Source: Gossypium raimondii
Lineage: Eukaryota > Streptophyta > Magnoliopsida > Malvales > Malvaceae
Reading direction: 5' to 3'
DNA length: 64,000 nt
Assembly (NCBI RefSeq): GCF_025698545.1
Contig: NC_068570.1
Span: forward strand, 55,881,924-55,945,923
Part shown: in pieces, positions 11,240 through 23,974 of the stretch
Layout: every line of letters begins with the position of its first letter
Numbering within the stretch: the first letter of the stretch is position 1
The notes under the pieces: generated by a model
What the model saw: the letters and a program-made list of their open reading frames with translations, nothing else
Told to the model about the DNA's origin: nothing
Databases searched by the model: none
Made by a program: the position numbers and the translations under genes

Positions 11240-14019
11240 GTATCAAATTGAACATTTTTAATTTTGATCTTCCACATGTAATATTAGCGACGTAAGTAAA
11301 TTTTAATTTTAAAATGTCACTTAATCTGGACAATTTTACGGTGTTATCAATTAGTTTTCATTAGAATGGAGAAATTAAAAATAAAGCAATTAAATTCCAA
11401 ATGTTGGAAAGCATAATTACCCCTTTTTCTCTTAATTAATGTCGGAGGTTTGGTACCAAAACGGGTAAATTATATTATTAGTAACTAAATTATGGGTAAA
11501 TTTTTGTTTTAGTCACCTAACTAAAAAACTATTCAAGATTTTTCATTTAAGCCACTAAATTGTTAAAATCGATGTTATATGGATTTTTCTATTTGTACTG
11601 TATGCACCAATCAAAAACTATTTTCCCCTTCTCTTCTACGTTATAAATCTGTTAACTAAAATTTAAATTATTTTTTCTCTTATCTCCAACACTGACCGTC
11701 AAATCAATTTAGAACTAAGATCAAATTATAATTTTTCTTGTTAAATTATCAAAATGAAAATTTAACCATATTTACGTAACTAATTTACCGTAAATTTTAA
11801 TATAAAACACATAAATTCAAATTTGATTGTTTCCAATAAAAAACCCTCATAATATTTAATCAATAATTTTAAATTTTAATTAATTACTTAAAAACAATAA
11901 TTTTACTCATATAAATCTTGAAGAAAATAGTAACGTCTTTTATGGTGTAGACCTAATTACCTAAACTCTAATAAAAGTCTTCATCGAAGGCCAGCTGTTG
12001 TCTAGCAAATTTCCTCCCACCGACGTTGCACTGTCCTCCATAAGGGTTGGGTTAATTTTCAAATTCGATAGGTCCGATTCGATTCAGATCGGTTTGAATA
12101 AAATTATTTTTATTCTAATAATGAAATTAATATTTATATTTAAAAATACAAAATATGTTAAATTCTACCATTAGTCTCTATACTTTACAGAAGTTATGAA
12201 TTTAGTCTTTGTATTTTTAGTATTTTTTGAATTTTAAAATTTCAGTCCTCACTCTATTATCACTGCTAAATTTATTAAGTTCTGCTATTTCTAAAATCTG
12301 ATGCGATAAACATATTACTATATATGTAATGCCACGTCAGCTTTTAATTTTCACATATTACTCACTAAAAATATAACTTTTAATTTTTCACATATTAAAT
12401 GAGCTATTCTGAATAACTTTTTAATTAGAATTGAGTCTTAGTATTGATGGCAAAAATTGAGGTTTTGGATCTTAAAGGCTTGAGTTTGAGTCTTATCATC
12501 CGTATTTGCGATGTATGGGTCTCTCTCTCTCCACCATGTATATATACTTTGTGTGGATTTTATTTAATTCTTTATTCACTGTATATTGTATTGATTGATT
12601 CTACGTATTGTTGTAGTTACACTTATACTTGTAATTGTACTATCTTGTATTAGTGAAACTTTCATGAATCGGGATTCATGTTGACCCAAAAATCTCTTAG
12701 CATTTCATTTATTTCTATATTATATATATTAAGTCTTTTATCGAGTTAGTATCTATGATCGACACTTTAACTCTCTATTATTATGAAATTCTGTATGCTT
12801 GCATTTTTGTAATCAAGATTATTTTATTTATTCCTTTATGTTTTGGGAATGTTACATTAATTCTTCTTGTCTCATTTTTAATTATATATATTTTTATAAT
12901 TTTATCTTAAAATATTAGATGATTTACTTAAATTTTAAGCCTATTTCGCTTAATTTTATTCGTATTTTTTTCTTTAATTTAAAGTACTAATTTTTTGATT
13001 TAATACTTGAGTTCAATTTTGATTTTTATAATTAGATTTGTATGGTTTAGGTTTTAGTTTTTACAAATTCTTTACTTTACTTTAATTTAATTTTTTACAG
13101 ATTAATTTATTTGTCATATAATTTTTATTTATTACTATTTTACATATTTATTTTTTAAAATGACTTACATACAACATATATCACAATGACTATAATGTAT
13201 TGATTCATTTGTATTAAATTATAAAGATGTGTGGAACAGTGTTGAAATAAATTATTTTAATAGTGATGATTTAATTTTTTAAACATGTTGGTTTTTGTCA
13301 GATTCGATCATTGAGTCCGGTATCGATACCATTTTGGGACTCGATCTCGATGTTTGAAAAACTGATTGAAAAATACTAAGTATCGATACCTTCTCCTACT
13401 ATATCGATACTTTAGTGTCAAATATGTCAAAATCTTCCATTTTAGTATCCACTTCATGCCCAAACCAAAATATACTAAAATGGTGCCTATAAGCACACTT
13501 AAAACTAGCATTAAACCCATTCAAAACATATACCAAACATTCATTTTACCATTTCCATAATCACCAAACTATTATGCATCAATTAGACATTTAAACATTT
13601 AAACATGTCATTTAAAGCTGTGAATTTATAAACTATTCAAACATACTTCACCATTTAATTCTACCTTTTTATCCAAACCATTATACAACCAAATTTGCTA
13701 CTCATGTTTCATGTTTAGCTGAATATAATGCCAAACATATACACTTTTATGCTTAAACGTAACAATCTCATATTCAAGCATCAACCAAAGTTCAAATCAA
13801 ACTATCATCCAAAATAAACACTAATATATTAACGTCTAAGTACATGCCACATAATCGAGATTAAAGCAAGCAAAAGTTTACAGAATTGATAATAGGATAG
13901 TGTGGGCTTCAAGGTGATCCGGTTGACGTATTCTGCAAATAAACAATCAACATAAACAGGAAAACAACTAAGTAAGCATTTTGAATGCTTAGTAAGTTTA
14001 TACGTACTAAAAAAATAAA
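11240..14019. other. Gene-free AT-rich intergenic region with old repeats
   Basis: No coding frame with family resemblance is present. The stretch holds degraded cotton-type repeats, including blocks of the form GGGTAAATT...TTAGTCAC, a weak SINE-like segment near 12445-12660 (GAGTTTGAGTC resembles a B-box) and a cluster of TATCGATAC palindromes at 13319-13410. Short open frames of 60-70 codons here look like noise. Confidence 0.5.
13319..13410. repeat. Cluster of TATCGATAC palindromes
   Basis: The 12-bp perfect palindrome GGTATCGATACC at 13319-13330 is followed by TATCGATACC at 13381-13390 and TATCGATAC at 13402-13410. Three copies within 92 bases are unlikely by chance in sequence this AT-rich. 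It is probably part of an old transposon, with function unknown. Confidence 0.6.
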
Positions 14020-14024
14020 CTTAC

Positions 14025-14449
14025 TGTTAAGTATGACTCCTATTTTCAGTCAAATTTGAGAAATAATCTTTTGGTTAAACTCTGTTTATTTGTTTCAGTC
14101 ATACACAGATTAGTTTAGATTATTTTATTATTATTTGACATATGAATTTAGCCTATAAATAGACTCTTTTACAACCTTAGTAAAGACACCCATTAGATAT
14201 TAGAACTCATAACACATTTAGAGAATTTTGTGTTTACGTTTTGAGGGTTCTTTGTTTTCGGGTTTTTGGGGTTTAGTTTTATCTCTATCTTTTGTACTCT
14301 TCGTTCTTTTGTCATTATAGTAAAATTATCTTTGCCCGTGGTTTTTTATCCTCTTTGGAGGGGTTTTTTCACGTTAAATTTGTGTGCTCAATTTCTCAAT
14401 TTATTCCGCTATTTTTGTTACTTGTTGCTTAATCGGGACGATCCTAACA
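14025..14449 (+). mobile_element. Solo LTR, Copia-like (425 bp)
   Basis: The element begins TGTTAAGTATGA and ends ATCCTAACA, with TG...CA borders. It is flanked by the identical 5-bp duplication CTTAC at 14020-14024 and 14450-14454. A TATA box (TATAAATAG) lies at 14154-14162. Downstream, TTTGCCCGTGG and GAGGGGTTTTTTCACGTTAAA resemble the 3-prime half of plant Copia LTRs. No internal region or second LTR is present, so it arose by LTR-LTR recombination. Confidence 0.85.
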
Positions 14450-14454
14450 CTTAC

Positions 14455-16144
14455 CTCGATTTACAATTAAACATATCAAACTAACTAACTCGACGTGATT
14501 TGCCTGACATAGCTTTTCACAATAATAAGATGATTTCATCACACAACTGAGTCATATACCAATTCAACATTTAATATGGTATTAAATTTAATACAATTCA
14601 CATAGAATCCACAATTCAATTCTATATGCAATATCAAATCATCAAATTTCCATTTGAACCTCAAACTCATAACGTTTCATTGTCATTTCTCTTTTTCATT
14701 AATCATTTAACCAGATGAACTATAATAAACATATTTGGATACACACGTAACTATGCCACACTAGATTGCTTGTTAGAGCAGTAACTACACGACACTAGAG
14801 CACTGAAATGCAAAACCCGTAGGCAACATATAATTGTATAACAATACTTCCCTCCACCACATTAGAGTCTCCGTAAAGGCATATAACTCAGTAATTTGCA
14901 ATAAATGTTAGATTCCAATATAATCAGTAATAACTTTGTACCATCACATATATCTCGTACCAGCGCGCAAATAACCTTCTTGGCATGTCAATGGTATCCT
15001 AGCCTTTAATACGTTCACTCGGGCACATTTAACACATATAACCATTTCTTTACGAATCAGTCTATGCCTCACCTTTTGTACCAAATTGTAAACAATTATA
15101 ATTACATTTACATACAAACAAAATCATAATTCAACATATATACATTAAAACTACATATAACTACACCATAAGAACTTACTTGGCAAAAGCAACAACAACA
15201 ACAAGACGCCGATGACTAATATATAATTTTTTTAATATTTTCAGTTGCTTTTATTTTTATTTTTAAATATACTTATTTCATATTTATGTTTAATATGTAT
15301 CGAATATGGGTACAAAGATATAGTCTTTTAATTACCTAAAATTTAGAGAAACATAATTTTAATTGATTTATTTTATGTATTTGGAGCAAAACAATATGTT
15401 TAGAAGAATAACCAAGTTTTTACCATCAAAACACCAACACAACACAATTATTTTACATGTTTATTTTTAACACAATATGGTTAACACATTTAAAATTATT
15501 TATTTAACTTTTGACATGACACTACATGATTATGACACAAATAATTTATTCTAGAAGAAGATTTGTTATACTTCCTTCGTGTGTCATCAACAAACAAACT
15601 TCAGGTTGACGTATTCACACTAGGTGAACCCTTAATCAGGCGAGTCTAGTGAACCTTGGACACCAGTAGACTGGCAAACCTTTTCAAGACCATCCTCGCT
15701 AGATGCACGTGGTATGTCAAGTTCATTGATTATTCAATTGTTCTAAGAAGTTATATTACCACCATTGCAAAGGAACAAGATATAACTCTACTGTTAGTAA
15801 GCTCGTGACGCATGGACTCTCTTGTCTCCCATATATAAACTCACTACAACATCTGAGAAAGAGATTAAGACAGAAAACTACTTCTCTTTCCTCTTTATAT
15901 TCTTCTTATTTAAACCTACCTCCTTAAACAGTTTTACGAAACTCTTCCTTCAATAGCTCATTGCCCTAACCAAAGGTGAACTACTACTATAACCACCGTC
16001 TTTTCCTCCTTACGAATCTCATTAAGTTCAACCAATCAATATTAATTGGGTTAGTCAAATAGATTTTAAAATTAACTGATTAAATGAGAAAAACTGTTCA
16101 TCTCTAAAATGAAAAAAAAATACTCGACAAAGTAGGAAGATATG
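14455..16144. other. Gene-free intergenic region
   Basis: AT-rich sequence without a supportable gene. A short CAA run occurs near 15190. Nothing here could be assigned to a gene family. Confidence 0.5.
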
Positions 16145-16606
16145 ATTAGACCTATCGGCCCGAGGGCCTGCCCAAAAAGTGGGAGGGTTTAGATAAAAAT
16201 AGACTCGAAAAATAGGCTTGGGAAAAAAATAATGCTCGTTTAGAAAACGAGTCTGGCCTTAAGTAAGGCTTTTGTGGCCTGAATCTGGCCCGAATTTGCA
16301 AAAAAAAAATCTTGTTTTTTTGTTTGTTTTCTTGTTGTTTTGTTGCTATTTTCTTGTTGTTTTCTCACTATTTTACTACAATTTCACTATTATGCTGCTA
16401 CTATTATGTTGTTATTGTTTGGATATTATATAAGTCTTGTTTTATTGTTAATTTTGTTACTATTTTAGAGGCATTTGCTTGTTAAGTTGTACTTATCTTA
16501 GTATTATTTAAGTATACATATTTTTTAAATTTATTTTAAAGTGTTGGAAAATATTTATTTTAATATTTTAATATTTTTGATGTGTTATATTTTTAAAATA
16601 TATATA

Positions 16607-18058
16607 TGTAGAGGCTCAATTTAACCCGGGCCCAAATAGAAACCAAATATAAAAAAAATAAAAATGAAAAACAACAGAATCCATTAATAAATTCTAAGTC
16701 CAATTACAAATGACCCAAAATTAAAAAAAAAAACCTAATGGCGCAGTGGCCCAATAGCCTAAACTATTTTCAAAAAACTGAAAAAAACCTAGCCTCTGTG
16801 CCACTCCTCTCCTCGATCACACCACTCACGGCTCCTCGTCCCGAGGCCTGACATGCCTCTGTCGCCCTTGCACCAAAACGGCAAAGGCAGGGGTTCCATC
16901 CTCGTCGTTGACCCTCCACCGCTGCTTGCAAAAGAAAAAAACAAGGATGACAAAAAGAACAGTAGCAAACAATAGATGGTAGAAACAAAAGAAAAAGAAA
17001 ATATGTATAATTGGCTATAAAAGCTTGATTCTAAATATATTTTTTTACACATAGAGAAACAAGCAATCAAACGAAAAAAAAAGAACAAAAAGCATTAAAA
17101 GATAAAAAAACAAAGGTGATTTCTCTTGTTTTTTGTTTTGTTTTTTTTTTAATTTTTGAAAAAAATAAATAAAAAGATAAAAATCGTTTTTTTACCTAAG
17201 TCGCTTCATCTCCCCTTGTTGTCAGAGGCCTTCTCCGGCATCAAATCCCGGAATCCATTAGGGTTTGGCCTAGGCTTCAACAGAGCAGGGCCCGAACGGC
17301 ATGAAATGAGCCGAAGGTTCCTTTTTTTATTAATTTTTCTCGCGGATAGAAGGCATTGCCTTCATATCGGGGTTCAAAAGGGGTTAAAACTCTTTTTAAT
17401 AAAAAAAGGAAAAAAGGAAGGAGAAAGGTACTTTTCTGGCCACCGGAGGTGACGGCCACCGTATCCGATGACAGGTGGCCACGGTGGACCACGGCGGGGC
17501 GATGACGGTCCTATGGCCCGACCCTGGGGCGTGTTTCAGAGAAAAAAATAGGAAAATGGAGTTTTAAAAAAAAAACACAGTTGAAATTTTTTTTTTTGAA
17601 ATTTTTTACTTTTATAGGCTCCCAAAATGATGCCGTTTTGGGATTGGCCTCAGGAGCCGAAAACGACATCATTTTGAAATAGGACTCGACTCGAACTGCA
17701 CAGGATCCACGTGTTTTTTATGTGGGGGTTCTATTTACGCATTTGGTCCTTCTGCTTTTGCAACTTGTTTCAATTTAGCCCTTTTCCTTTTTAATTATTT
17801 TATTTCTTTCCCTATAATTTTGAATTGCTTACAAATTAGTCCCCTGACTGAGAGCCAACCTTCTAGGGAATGACGCGTGTCCTAGAGTTTGGGATAATTT
17901 ATCATTTAGTCCTTATTTCTTTTCGCGCATTTCATTTTGGTCCTTTATTCTGTTTCATTAGTTATCTTTTATTATTTACAATTTATACCCCCTAATTTCA
18001 TTCTAATTTCAATTTAGTCCTTGGTTTATTTAAACTTCAACCTTTTTTACAAATTATT

Positions 18059-18089
<31 letters not shown>

Positions 18090-19126
18090 TTACTTCTTTA
18101 TTTTTTATATGCTTAAGAATTAAATTGTTTACATTCTTTTATTTGTGCCTTTTCGCTCATTTATTATTGTGGTTATTATTTTATTTTTGTTCTTGTTATT
18201 TTATTATTTCTTTTATCATTTCTGGCATTTTCATGCCATGTAAATTTATCTCTTTAATCATGCATTTTCCATTTTCATTGTTATTTTAAGTTACCTTATT
18301 TATTTTATTATTATGATATGATTATTAATATTATTATCATTATTATAATTACATTATTATAATATTCCTTTATTTTTTATTATTTATCATTCTAATATTC
18401 TACCCACATAGCCATTTTATATTATTTTATTATCACTATATCATATATTATGTTTAAACATATTTATCCATTTCATACCATGCCGAATAAATTAAATATA
18501 CATAATTATAAGTGTCACATTAATTTTTATTCAATGTATAAAAAGAAGAATTTCAAAACCAAGGCAACATTCTTATTTAGAGATTCGAGAAATCATGCCT
18601 TAACTTACGAGGTTTGATTTTCTCTTTTAACCTAAATAATTGAACACCATTTTAAAACTAAAAACACGTGAAATTTAAACAATAATTAAATAAGGAGCAA
18701 TTTTATTTTCAAGAATTCAAGATTTCATGTCCCAACTTACAGGACATGACCTTTTTATTTTGGTTATCTCGAAATAAGAGGGCTTCTTATATAAGTTTTG
18801 ATTTAACTAAATAGTTTTAATTAAAAAAAAGTGGTGCAAAGAGGGATAGTAGTTTAATTTCTATTTTTAACTGCCGACATCAAAACATCAAGTAATCAAC
18901 TAGGTACTAATTTATGAGGGTGCTAATCCCTCCTCATACGTAACCGACTCCTAAACCCATTTTCCGGATTTGTAAGATTGAATATTACCGTTTTAACAAA
19001 TCTAACGTTTTATTAAAATAGTAGAATTTTGAGGTGATCCAATCACACCTAAGTAAAAAAAAGGTTAGTGACGACTCCCATTTTCGTTTTTTAAATAAAA
19101 AGTAGATTTCAAAAAAGGTTTCGACA
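16607..19126 (+). mobile_element. Large solo LTR, Gypsy-like (2520 bp)
   Basis: The element begins TGTAGAGGCTCAATTT and ends GGTTTCGACA. It is flanked on both sides by ATATA (16602-16606 and 19127-19131), a 5-bp target duplication. Its base composition differs sharply from the surroundings: 16800-17540 is GC-rich with CACCGG/GGCCACGG runs, then TTTAGTCCTT motifs recur, and GACTCCCATTTTCG precedes the end, all typical of large Malvaceae Ty3/Gypsy LTRs. There is no gag-pol region, so it is a solo LTR. Short open frames between 16770 and 17492 lie wholly inside it and are not genes. The ATATA duplication alone would be weak because the flank is AT-rich. Confidence 0.8.
18057..18092. repeat. (TTTA)n microsatellite inside the large LTR
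   Basis: About nine tandem copies of the tetranucleotide, within the U-region of the solo LTR. Confidence 0.9.
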
Positions 19127-19517
19127 ATATACATAAATTAATACAAGCGAGCTGAGCTCAGCTCGAGTTTTATTTCGAACGAACTTGAATAAAATTTTAA
19201 ATTTATTTTCGAGCCGAATCCATATCTATGAAACAAACCTAAAATTTTAATTAAACCCGACCAACAAGACCTCTAAATATGAAATATCCACGACAAAAGA
19301 AAAACAAAAAGTAATCGTTTACGCATCGTGTTACGTGTTAAAACTTAAGAAAAAAAAGGCAAGAGAAAACAAACAAAAAAGAATGTCATGGAACCATTTT
19401 CCAACAGATAGCATGTTGCTTGGTATAGCAAACTCTCCCGTGACTCATTATTTTTATTATTTTATATGTACCTTAAAATTTATATGAGCAATGTTTGGTG
19501 TGGCCTTTTATTTTCCG

Positions 19518-20437
19518 GGGTTTTTACAAAATTATTATAAAAAATAAAAATAATCAAAATATTATAACTTTTTTATTTATCAAAATATTATAAATTTTTT
19601 TATTTTTTATTTACCGATGGGTAATTAAATGAGATTAGCTTATTAAATTAAAATAGAGTTATTAAATGAGAATAGTTTATTAAATTAAAATAGAGTTATT
19701 ACTTAATTAGAATTCTAAGTATCTTAATTATCACTTAACTAATATTAGATTTAATTAAAAAATTAATAGAAGACCAGGCATGCCTTATTGAAAACCGAAG
19801 TAATAATAAACCGATCACCATAAATGTAACCCAAATAGAAAAATAAATTATAATTATAAACTATTCTCATCAAATTTAGTAATTTTTTAAATAAACTATT
19901 CTCATCAAATTACCAAAATAATACATAAAATGCGAATTAGTTTATACTTTTTAAATAGCTTTACTTTAGGTAAAATATATTTACTTTAATAATAAAATAA
20001 AGGGCTTTTATGAGTAAAAATCATAGATTAAGAGCTTATTTAACTACAAAAATAGGTTAAGGGCTTGTTTAGTAAATAAAAAGTGAGTTAAAGGGAATAA
20101 AAAGAAAATAATAAATAAGGAGGGCTTAGAAGGCAATTAGCCACATTTCAATGCAATTTACTTTCAAAATTTAAAATGGTAAATTTGCATGTCAAGTCCT
20201 TAAAACTGCAGAAAGTTACATTTTAGTCCTTTGGCACCATTGGTGCCGCCAATCTCATTGGCACCTTTGGTGCCTCGAATGTGATTGGCCTGATCAGGCT
20301 GTGTCAGGTTTTTTTTCTGTTTTTTATTTTTTTTCGTATATTTTGGTAAATAAAAAAAAGTTATAATATTTTGGTAAATAAAAAAAATTATAATATTTTG
20401 GTTATTTTTTTTTTATAATAATTTTGTAAAAAAACCC
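19518..20437. mobile_element. Long-TIR, Mutator-like non-autonomous element (920 bp)
   Basis: The left end GGGTTTTTACAAAATTATTATAAA and about 85 following bases are matched in inverted orientation by the right end, TTTTTATAATAATTTTGTAAAAAAACCC. Each arm carries two copies of ATATTATAA..TTTTTTTATTTA. Flanks TATTTTCCG (19509-19517) and TATTTTTTG (20438-20446) resemble a 9-bp target duplication with two mismatches, the Mutator hallmark. The interior has no coding frame but contains a GGCACC palindromic block at 20234-20272. Confidence 0.62.
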
Positions 20438-20446
20438 TATTTTTTG

Positions 20447-23400
20447 ATAATTTTAGATACAATAAAATAATATATATAAAAAATAACATAAATGTGTTTA
20501 TAAATATATTAATATATAAATGTCAAGAGTTAAAATTTTAATTTCGCAATTCAAGCGGCTTTAGACGATTTCTTAATTTTATATTTGTTTAAGTTTGTTT
20601 AACTTTTGGAAAATAAGAATTCATAAGGAAAATTTTTTTAAGGTACCGAAAATAAAACGGAAGCAACTCAAAGACAAATAAACAACGAAAGAACAAGAAA
20701 ATCCATAAGAAAGTAACACTCACTAGGCGTTTCAATAAGAGGGGGGAACTCTATTTATAGTTGAGCTCTTCTATATCTAATTGTACAATTTACTCTACAT
20801 ATCTAAATACAATGGAATGATTACAAATGAGAGGAATGACTCTATTCATAGTTGAGATCTTTTAGGTCCAACCGTACAATTTACTTAACATCAATGGTCG
20901 AGAATAAAGCCTATCCATAATTAAGATTATTAAGGGATTTACATGATCCACTAAGATTACAATCAAATCTTATCAGATTACATATATTATTTTTCATATT
21001 TACTTAGGTAGGGCTACAAAGGCTTCAAGTAGATAAACTTCTCTACATATTTCACATGTTCCACTATGTGCGCATTCATCAAAGACTTTGATCCACGGTG
21101 CGTGGCATAAACATAAATACCCAAAAAATTTTATTAATTACGAAAATACTCACTTTCAAAATCATGTAATTAAAAAACATGTTTTGAATAGTGAACCTCG
21201 ATGTCACCATTGCCATTGACGACACCGAGATTTACTATTCAAAATGGGTCATTCTTATACATGATCTTATAAATGAGTCATTTTCATAAGTAATTAATTA
21301 ATTTAGATTATTTAAAAAAAAAACCCAATTATATATAGTATTTTGGGGACATGGGAATAGGGATCTTTCATGAGAGTTGAAAAATAAATTTTTGGAGCGT
21401 GTGAGTCCCGTGAACTTAGTGGACCTACCCTTCAAGTTTTCTTCGATTATGACACTTAGGACAACCAGGCACAACTCCTTTTTTTATATATATATATATA
21501 TATAAAAGTATTTTAGACTTATTTTAAAAATGAATTTCAGCTCACAAAAATCATATTTCACTTTTTCCTGATATACCAAAATATATGAATATTTTAAAAA
21601 ATATATAAATAATTAAATATAATTAAAAAAATTACCGGTTTGTGAGAACATAGGGACAACATAAATATATTGATTTGAGAAAAAGATGGCAAATAATCCA
21701 AAGCTATTCTTAGAGGGAGGGAAGTCTGCCCCTACCCGTTATTCATCTCTTTCTTGGAAAAAATGTCATGTCCTGACCTAATCACACCATCTCATGACAA
21801 AACTCATATATATATATATATATATATATAATATTTTCCTATTTTATTTTTTAAAAATGATTATGTTTACTTTTATTGTATTATATATTTTTATTATGTT
21901 TACTTTTATTTTATTTTTAAATTTTGGAATCTTAAAATTATCACCATTCACGTGATGAAACAAGGAAATATAATATAAAAATTAAAATATACCAAAAATG
22001 ATTCACTTGAATTGAATTAGGTTGAAATTGTACAATATATTAATTATATAAAAATATAGGAAAAATCTCAAAATTATATATTAACTTTAATTTAATGTGT
22101 AATTGTATACATGAATTTTGATTTGGTGTAATTATACACGTGAAAACTCTAATTGTGATTCAAATGTATACACGTGAAAACTCTAATTGTGATTTGCCAA
22201 ATAATTTGACATGACTTATTTTTAAAATATATGATATTGTGATATATATATATATACCTTAATAATTTTTCATATTTAAAAGACAAAAAATAGTATAATA
22301 TTTATTTAACGGTACAAGATATGTCGAGATGCATATGCTACATCACCACATTTTGAGATAATTAATCGCAAAAGTTATCCTCAAGACTAAAATGCACATT
22401 TTAAAAAGTGGAGGATAGAAAATTATCAAATTATAATATATGAATTATATCTTCCAAAAACGCAGCACAATGACTTTCTAAAAAAATTGATAAAAAAATT
22501 TCAACCATTGAGTATGTATTTATAAAAATAATATTTGAACATAGTATTTATTGGTGGAAAAATTTTTTCTCCAGCTCTGATACCAATTTAAAAAAGGACA
22601 CTTATTCTTGGTTGTCGCAAGTCTAAATATTTGGTAAGTTACGATGTACCAAGTGACAAGTCTAAAGTAAGAAAAGAAATAAGCACAATATACTTATTTA
22701 TGTAATGTGAATACAAATGCGGAGCCCTGCCTAGAGAGCTAATTCACTATATTTCCAACGAGTACAAGCAATAACCAATAATTTAAGTTCTACACACTCA
22801 CTATGTAGCAACTTCACTTTTCTATTCTAATTTGGATAACTCTTCACTAAGGTTTTCCTTTTGAAAGCTTAGCTATAAACTAAGTGGTTCATTTGAGTTT
22901 ACTTACAATTTTGTGCTCGAAATATTGGGTCCTCTATGAAAAATGATAAGTGTTCTCTCAATTATTTTTTACTCAGTACAAGCTAAATATATGTAAGAGT
23001 TTTAGGTTACTATCTAAATCAATTATAATCATATTATCTTCTATACAAATGGGTCTTCAATTATACTCGTAAAGTCTAAGGTAAGGATTGAGATATTCAA
23101 AATATTCCGGAGCCAACATGATCCTATCTCTATAAATAAGAAAACTTGGATTACTTTGAAACACTCTGATCCAATCCTTTGAAATTTGATTATGCACAAA
23201 TGAACACCATAGGTGACCATAGATAATATTTAGAGATAACCAATTTAATGCATAACACATTTTGGCTCAAAAAGATTGCCAACACAAATAAGATGAGTTT
23301 TGGTTTATTCAAACTATGTCTTAAGTTGCAACTTCTGCCATAATTTGAAATAAAAATTACTTCTAAAACTTGTATTAAAAATAAAAAAATAGTTTTCGTA
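20447..23400. other. Repeat-rich intergenic region with LTR-like debris
   Basis: No gene is supported. About 20560-21110 looks like an old LTR on the minus strand: a TATA box (CTATAAATAG, reverse of 20751-20760) sits in a block repeated imperfectly at 20749-20801 and 20840-20893. At 21181-21246 an imperfect inverted repeat folds around GAATAGTGAACCTCG. At 22574-22585 the reverse complement is TGGTATCAGAGC, the usual plant primer-binding site for initiator-Met tRNA, but no clean LTR border adjoins it. A (TA)n run lies at 21806-21832. Confidence 0.45.
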
Positions 23401-23416
23401 ATGTCTAAGGTGAATA

Positions 23417-23727
23417 TTATTATAGTGAGATCTCGTGGAATCTTTTTTTAAATCAACGATTATGATTAAAAGACAGAAATAAGGACACTGTAATCGTTTG
23501 ATCAAACCATCTAAAAAACTAGGAACTTGAGTTGGTGACTTGAAAATTGTTAAATCAAGTACCGAATTAGTCACTTTTATTTAAAAATTGGTTTATTTAT
23601 TTTATGTTGAAACTAGTTGAACTGTTTAAAAGGTAAATCTTACACGTGGCATGATCAACAAAGGATTGATGTTTCTTCTCCACCTTATTTATTTCGATCA
23701 TTGATTTAAAAGACGCCCACTATAATG
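23417..23727. mobile_element. TIR element family D, copy 1 (MITE-like)
   Basis: The left end TTATTATAGTGAGATCTCGTGG...TTTTTAAATCAACGATT is mirrored by the right end, which in reverse reads TTCATTATAGTGGGCGTC..TTTTAAATCAATGAT. This gives TIRs of about 35 bases with small gaps around about 310 bp. A second copy lies in CCaMK intron 3 (53845-54387). It sits about 250 bp upstream of the pseudokinase start codon. Confidence 0.6.
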
Positions 23728-23974
23728 AAATCTTTAAATAGATGTCACTCAATGTTGTTTGAGTCAGATCATATCAGCCAATCAGATTAATTGGATCGAG
23801 AATCGATCAAGGTACTAGTCTGAAAAATAGCTTTGAATAAACTAGATCAAGGATTGATATAAACCGATTAAACTTGGTAAAAATCAATTGAAATTTTTAA
23901 AATTTTAACATTTATGCGACCCTCAATTGATATTATAAAGATGCCAAATTGACTCAGAATTTATATATATATAC

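Larger units (their letters stand above)
16145..19290 (+). mobile_element. TIR element family B, copy 2, split by an LTR
   Basis: The left part (about 16145-16606) begins TTAGACCTATCGGCCCGAGGG and continues as in family B (TTTAGATAAAAATAGACTC). The matching right end (AAACCCGACCAACAAGACCTCTAAAT) appears only after the solo LTR, at 19240-19290. The LTR therefore inserted into a pre-existing family B element. Borders are approximate. Confidence 0.5.

Noticed and set aside
12444..12660. SINE-like segment with a possible B-box (GAGTTTGAGTC)
   Set aside because: No convincing A-box at the right spacing and no tail or target duplication, so not listed as an element.
16770..17492. Several open frames of 70-100 codons on both strands in a GC-rich patch
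   Set aside because: All lie within the solo LTR, overlap each other in different frames, and show no protein-family signature.
22574..22585. Minus-strand TGGTATCAGAGC, identical to a typical initiator-Met tRNA primer-binding site
   Set aside because: No LTR border ending in CA adjoins it and no retrotransposon coding region follows, so it supports only old debris, not an annotated element.
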